Assembly (NCBI GenBank): GCA_003243275.1
Contig: QFQR01000005.1
Span: 160,592 to 224,591, forward strand
Direction of reading: 5' to 3'
Source of the DNA: Leifsonia xyli
GTDB lineage: Bacteria > Actinomycetota > Actinomycetes > Actinomycetales > Microbacteriaceae
DNA length: 64,000 nt
The translations under genes were made by a program, and so were the position numbers. The stretch's first letter is position 1. Each line of letters starts with the position of its first letter. The notes beneath the pieces are model-generated. The model saw only the letters and a program-made list of their open reading frames with translations. It was not told the origin of the DNA and did no database searches. Below, one piece after another: positions 60,320-64,000 of this stretch.

Positions 60320-62068
60320 ATGGATTCATCAGCCCTTCCGCCCCTCGACGTCGCTCTCGCCTCGAACGCCTGGCCGTTCGAGGAGGCGAAAAAGCTCGTC
60401 GCGCGGCTGAAGAAGCGGCCGAAGGACGGACCGGTGCTGTTCGAGACCGGCTATGGGCCGTCCGGCCTGCCGCATATCGGCACCTTCGGCGAGGTCGCGC
60501 GCACCACCATGGTGCGCCATGCGTTCCGCATCTTGACCGAGGACAGGATTCCGACCCGGCTGCTCTGCTTCTCGGACGACATGGACGGCATGCGCAAGGT
60601 GCCGGACAACGTGCCGGACCCGGCCGCGCTCATGCCCTATCTGCAGATGCCGCTGACCTCGGTGCCGAACCCGTTCGGCGGGAACTACGAGAGTTTCGGC
60701 GCCCACAACAACGCGATGCTGCGCCGGTTCCTCGACACCTTCGGCTTCGACTACGAGTTCGCGAGCGCGACCGAATACTACAGGTCCGGCAAGCTCGACG
60801 AAGTCCTGCTGCGCGCGACCGAGAAGTACGACGCCATCATGAAGGTGATGCTGCCGACGCTCGGCGAGGAGCGGCAGGCGACCTATTCGCCCTTCCTGCC
60901 GATCTCGCCGGTCTCGGGCCGCATTCTCTACGTGCCCATGAAGGCGGTGGACGCGAAAGCCGGGACCATCACCTTCACGGACGAGGACGGCGTCGACAAG
61001 ACCGTTCCCGTCACCGGAGGCAAGGTGAAGCTGCAGTGGAAGCCGGATTTCGGCGCGCGCTGGGCCGCGCTCGGCGTCGACTTCGAGATGTTCGGCAAGG
61101 ACCACCAGACCAACGCGCCGCTCTACGACAAGATCTGCGAGATCCTCGGCGGCGTCGCGCCGGAGCACTTCGTCTACGAGTTGTTCCTCGACGAGCAGGG
61201 CCAGAAGATCTCGAAGTCGAAGGGCAACGGCCTGACGATCGACGATTGGCTCACCTATGCGAGCCCGGAGAGCCTCGCGCTCTATATGTACAGCAAGCCG
61301 CGCGAGGCGAAGAAGCTGCATTTCGACGTCATCCCGCGGGCGGTCGACGAATACTTCCAGTTCCTCGGCGGATACGGCCGGCAGGAGTGGAAGCAGCGGC
61401 TCGGCAATCCAGTGTGGCACATCCATTCGGGCGAGCCGCCGGCAGTGCAACTTCCAGTCAATTTCGCGCTGCTGCTTAACTTGGTCTCCGCCTCGAACGC
61501 GGAGAACAGGGACGTGCTGTGGGGGTTCATCGGCCGCTACGCAGCGGGCGTGACGCCCGAGACCCATCCGAAGCTCGACGAGCTGGTCGGCTATGCGATC
61601 CGCTACTACGAGGACCACGTGAAGCCGACCAAGCGCTTTTCCGCGCCCGACGAGGTCGAGCGCGAGGCGCTGGCGAGGCTCGAGAGCGCGCTGGGCGAAC
61701 TGCCCGCGGGCGCGAGCCCCGAGGAGGTCCAGACCGCGCTCTACGACGTCGCCCGCGCGGTGCCGCGCTATCAGGACTTCAACGCCAAGGGCGCGACGCC
61801 GGAGCGGCCGGGGGTTAGCCAGGAGTGGTTCTCGGCGCTCTACCGCACCCTGATCGGCCAGGAGAAGGGGCCGCGCTTCGGCTCCTTCGCGGCGCTCTAC
61901 GGCGTGCCCGAGACGCGGGCGCTGATCCGCCGGGCGCTCGACGGGGAACCGTCCACGTTCGACCTCGCGCTCGACGCGACACATGGGTTCTCCAGTCGAG
62001 CCGAAGCACGCAGTTGGCCTCCGCAAGGCCCGCGCTTGCATGACCGGCGCGAACCGCTATCTCGATGA
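60320..62068 (+). CDS. lysK: class I lysine--tRNA ligase
   Basis: A 582-residue class I LysRS, the archaeal-type enzyme common in Rhizobiales. The HIGH-type motif is PSGLPHIGT, the KMSKS-type motif is KISKSKGNG (residues about 296-304), and the C-terminal anticodon-binding helices run to FAALYGVPETRALIRRALDG. It charges tRNA-Lys. The last 25 residues (ATHGFSSRAEARSWPPQ) are not family-like and overlap a piece of the palindromic repeat, so the original stop seems to have been replaced by read-in of repeat sequence. Confidence 0.93.
   Translation: MDSSALPPLDVALASNAWPFEEAKKLVARLKKRPKDGPVLFETGYGPSGLPHIGTFGEVARTTMVRHAFRILTEDRIPTRLLCFSDDMDGMRKVPDNVPDPAALMPYLQMPLTSVPNPFGGNYESFGAHNNAMLRRFLDTFGFDYEFASATEYYRSGKLDEVLLRATEKYDAIMKVMLPTLGEERQATYSPFLPISPVSGRILYVPMKAVDAKAGTITFTDEDGVDKTVPVTGGKVKLQWKPDFGARWAALGVDFEMFGKDHQTNAPLYDKICEILGGVAPEHFVYELFLDEQGQKISKSKGNGLTIDDWLTYASPESLALYMYSKPREAKKLHFDVIPRAVDEYFQFLGGYGRQEWKQRLGNPVWHIHSGEPPAVQLPVNFALLLNLVSASNAENRDVLWGFIGRYAAGVTPETHPKLDELVGYAIRYYEDHVKPTKRFSAPDEVEREALARLESALGELPAGASPEEVQTALYDVARAVPRYQDFNAKGATPERPGVSQEWFSALYRTLIGQEKGPRFGSFAALYGVPETRALIRRALDGEPSTFDLALDATHGFSSRAEARSWPPQGPRLHDRREPLSR
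62002..62015 (+). repeat. fragment of the palindromic element inside the lysK 3' end
   Basis: The 14 bases CGAAGCACGCAGTT equal positions 60225-60238 at the edge of the large palindrome. They fall in the non-conserved tail of lysK. Confidence 0.55.
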
Positions 62069-62098
62069 CCGGGCGTCAGTGAAAGGAACTTACCCTTG

Positions 62099-62404
62099 GT
62101 GTTTCGCAGGGACGGCGACGCGGCGGCCCCCCGCTACGGATCGGGGACGATGACGCGGATCTTCGGCGGCTCGCCGCTCGGCGTGCTGATCCGGCTCGCG
62201 CTGCTGTGCGTGATCGTGGGGCTGATCCTCGACCAGCTTCACCTCGACGCCTTCGAGCTGTTCCGCTGGGCGGTCGACCAGATCGAGGACGTGATCCGCA
62301 ATTCCGCGGACATCCTCCGTGGTGATCCCGATCTGGATCCTCATGCGGGTGCTGAACGTTGGCGGGCGGCGCTAAGGTCCTCGAAATTTGGTTATTTCAG
62401 ATAA
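62099..62404 (+). CDS. DUF6460-family small membrane protein
   Basis: A protein of about 101 residues with the DUF6460 core MTRIFGGSPLGVLIRLALLC and GLILDQLHLDAFELFRWAVD; the first part is one or two membrane helices. Function is unknown. The start is GTG at 62099 or TTG at 62096 (AAAGGAA upstream). The last 20 residues are not family-like and run into the low-GC block, so the 3' end was probably altered by the insertion. Confidence 0.75.
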   Translation: MFRRDGDAAAPRYGSGTMTRIFGGSPLGVLIRLALLCVIVGLILDQLHLDAFELFRWAVDQIEDVIRNSADILRGDPDLDPHAGAERWRAALRSSKFGYFR

Positions 62405-62782
62405 GGCTATTGCGATTGGAATCGATGATAATAACAAAAATCCAATTGCTCCAATAACGCCAAATGCAGAATGCCGATCTCCGGTTTTTGATGCCCCGAG
62501 GATCGTGTCGTAGGCAAGAAGAGCCGTAGACATTATTATTTGTTGCAGGGCGTATGGAAATAAAATTGCGGCCAGAAGTCCACTTTCAATTATATGGGAG
62601 CCTTGTGATTGAAGCAAGCCAAATATTGTTATCGGCGGCAGTGCAAGCGCCGCCGTCATGATGTGTGCATTTTTCGAGCTGTGAGGTAAGAAGCCCTTAT
62701 TTTTGATAGCGTATATTAAATATCCTATAAATGATATTATGACTGGAGATATAAATACAATGATGTTTCGATATTCGATCAT
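62372..62782 (-). CDS. low-GC four-helix membrane protein
   Basis: A protein of about 136 residues with four hydrophobic segments (IIVFISPVIISFIGYLIYAI, IMTAALALPPITIFGLLQSQ, LLAAILFPYALQQIIMSTAL, VIGAIGFLLLSSIPIAIALS). Base composition is far lower in GC than any neighbour, which points to recent acquisition. The frame is open to 62869, where it overlaps the 3' end of pyrD in another frame; the ATG at 62782 begins the low-GC part. Family unknown. It ends overlapping the DUF6460 gene tail. Confidence 0.6.
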   Translation of the reverse strand: MIEYRNIIVFISPVIISFIGYLIYAIKNKGFLPHSSKNAHIMTAALALPPITIFGLLQSQGSHIIESGLLAAILFPYALQQIIMSTALLAYDTILGASKTGDRHSAFGVIGAIGFLLLSSIPIAIALSEITKFRGP

Positions 62783-62822
62783 TACGTGGTTTATTGCTCT
62801 GTAGGGCTTACTGGGATTTGTT

Positions 62823-63735
62823 TTAAGATCCGGGTCCTTCGGCTGCCAGAGCATCCGCGTCGCATCCAATAAACGGCGTAAGCGACGAATTTCCTTCTTT
62901 GATTACAGCGTCGGACAGTCCGGTCAGGATTTTCGTCACCAGCCCCGGCCCTTCGAACACCAGCGCGCTGTAGAGCTCGACGAGCGTCGCGCCGGCGCGG
63001 ATCTTCGCGAGCGCGTCGGCGCCCGACGAAATCCCGCCGACGCCCACGAGCGGCACGCGCGCGGGCGACGTCGACCACGTCGTCGAGCCCGATCAGATCG
63101 AGGTCGGGCGCGATCTTGAGCAGCACCGGGCGCCGGTGCAGTCCTTTCGCCACGGTCTCGTCGCGGGCCTCGATCGCGCGGGCGGCGAGATCGTCGAGCG
63201 CGGCGCGCGCCTGCAGGTCGCGCAGGCCGGGGGTGTTGGGCGATGAGACGTTGACGGTGAAGAACGAGGCGTGGGCGGCGAAGGCCGAAACGCCGAGCGC
63301 GTAGTCCGCCGCGCGGTCTTCGGAATCCTTGTTCGCGCCGACGTTCACGCCGACGATCCCCGGCCGCCCTGCGCGGCGCGCGAGCCGCGCCTCGGCCTCG
63401 GCGGCGCCGGCGTTGTTGAAGCCCATGCGGTTCACCACCGCTTTGTCTTCGGCCAGGCGGAACAGCCGCGGGCGCGGATTGCCGGCCTGCGGGCGCGGGG
63501 TCACGGAGCCGATCTCGACGAAGCCGAAGCCGAGCGACAGCATCGCGTCGGGAACGCGCGCGTCCTTGTCGAAGCCCGCCGCGAGGCCGACGGGGTTCGG
63601 GAACGACAGGCCGAAGGCCTCGACGGTGAGCCGCGGGTCGCATCGTGGGGCGGCGGGCAGGGGAACGAGTTCGAGCGCCTTCAGCGTCGCTTCGTGGGCG
63701 GTCTCCGGATCGAGCGCATGGAAGGCTCCTCCGGA
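62823..63735 (-). pseudogene. pyrD: dihydroorotate dehydrogenase (quinone), internally deleted and frameshifted
   Basis: The 5' part is clear PyrD: LSFPNPVGLAAGFDKDARVP, VEIGSVTPRPQAGNPRPRLF, NRMGFNNAG, VGVNVGANKDSEDRAADY, FTVNVSSPNTPGLRDLQ, and LLKIAPDLDLIGLDDVVDVA. Near 63060 the frame breaks. The other frame resumes with VPLVGVGGISSGADALAKIR and ATLVELYSALVFEGPGLV. About 60-70 residues that should lie between (the FMN/orotate NTT and GGLSG loops) are missing, and the join is out of frame. No good start codon precedes the N-terminal HALDPETAHEATLKALE. PyrD makes orotate for pyrimidine synthesis, so an intact copy or another class should exist elsewhere, or this is an assembly error. Confidence 0.8.
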
Positions 63736-64000
63736 AAGGCGTGACGCCCGTCCGGGCCGAGTCTGAGCGGCGTGACCCAGAGCGGCGCGTCCGTCGGAAG
63801 CGGCGCGTAGAGATGGGGGAAGAGATCGCCGCCGCGGGACGGCTCCCATTTCAGGGCCGCGCCGAGCGTCTCCGAGGGAACCGCGATCAGCACGAGATCG
63901 TCCAGGCCCGCGAAATGCCTCGCCGCGGTTTCCCGCGCCTGGGCGGCGGTCGAGAAATGGATGTAGCCGTCGGCGAGGTCGACGGGAGCGCCGTCGAAGC
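63681..64000 (-). CDS. DUF952-family protein, N-terminus beyond the window
   Basis: The minus strand reads VDLADGYIHFSTAAQARETA, LVLIAVPSETLGAALKWEPS, RGGDLFPHLYAPL and PLRLGPDGRHAF, the DUF952 pattern. Function unknown. The start lies to the right of the window. The last 15 codons after GRHAFP overlap the pyrD 5' region and are not family-like, which supports a lesion at this junction too. DUF952 and pyrD are commonly adjacent in Rhizobiales. Confidence 0.8.
   Translation of the reverse strand, partial: FDGAPVDLADGYIHFSTAAQARETAARHFAGLDDLVLIAVPSETLGAALKWEPSRGGDLFPHLYAPLPTDAPLWVTPLRLGPDGRHAFPEEPSMRSIRRPPTKRR

Noticed and set aside
60329..62041. A 570-codon frame antisense to lysK
   Set aside because: Shadow frame; lysK has all class I LysRS motifs.
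1..64000. CRISPR array, rRNA genes or intact insertion sequences
   Set aside because: No regularly spaced repeats, no rRNA sequence and no transposase with terminal repeats were seen.

Overview
The window is high-GC DNA from an alphaproteobacterium, most likely order Hyphomicrobiales (Rhizobiales). The evidence is a class I lysyl-tRNA synthetase next to a DUF6460 protein, a pyrD/DUF952 pair, an SCO-type copper chaperone, a DUF6634 gene, and an N-methylglutamate/GlnT-type amine module typical of methylotrophs and rhizobia. No genus can be named safely. Genes are dense, with many 4-bp start/stop overlaps, and two short low-GC islands (about 28.6-29.6 kb and 62.4-62.9 kb) stand out.

Layout. 0-3.2 kb: end of a BMP-family binding protein, a Rieske oxygenase with a divergent LysR regulator, and a decayed ATPase fragment. 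3.5-12.9 kb: a complete Fec-type iron operon (ECF sigma factor, FecR anti-sigma factor, binding protein, MATE exporter, two permeases, ATPase, STN-containing TonB receptor) followed by a convergent MFS gene. 14.6-16.1 kb: a four-repeat membrane protein coupled to a PAP2 phosphatase. 16.4-27.4 kb: an accessory island with an Xre-RES toxin-antitoxin pair, a divergent TIR protein, then LOG nucleosidase-like, DNase I-like, phospholipase D-like, HExxH peptidase and small membrane protein genes in one direction, and a convergent amidohydrolase. 27.4-33.4 kb: sparse small and orphan genes, including a low-GC two-helix membrane protein and a membrane-anchored DEDDh exonuclease.

34-42 kb: a second siderophore locus (AraC regulator, TonB receptor, binding protein, permease, ATPase, ABC exporter) with a candidate IRO (RirA) box. 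42.3-51.1 kb: an amine module (XRE-cupin regulator, RidA, FAD oxidoreductase, divergent GlnT/GmaS-type ligase, three N-methylglutamate synthase-like subunits, APC permease) carrying two copies of a shared operator-like palindrome. 51.2-51.9 kb: a broken fhuF. 52-56 kb: an XRE / two hypothetical / FtsH-like AAA-peptidase / DUF6634 module ending about 0.27 kb from the 3' end of a tRNA-Gly gene, which looks like the remnant of an integrated element. 56.4-64 kb: core-like genes (SCO, glycosyltransferase, solute-binding protein, lysK, DUF6460), a long palindrome, a low-GC membrane gene, and a pyrD that is internally deleted.

The best candidate for an undescribed system is the 17.8-25.4 kb block. 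A TIR protein with the catalytic WCxxE motif sits beside a LOG/SLOG-type protein that is apparently translationally coupled to a secreted nuclease and followed by PLD, metallopeptidase and membrane genes; the block is bordered by an Xre-RES (NAD-consuming) toxin-antitoxin pair. That it is a defence system is inference.
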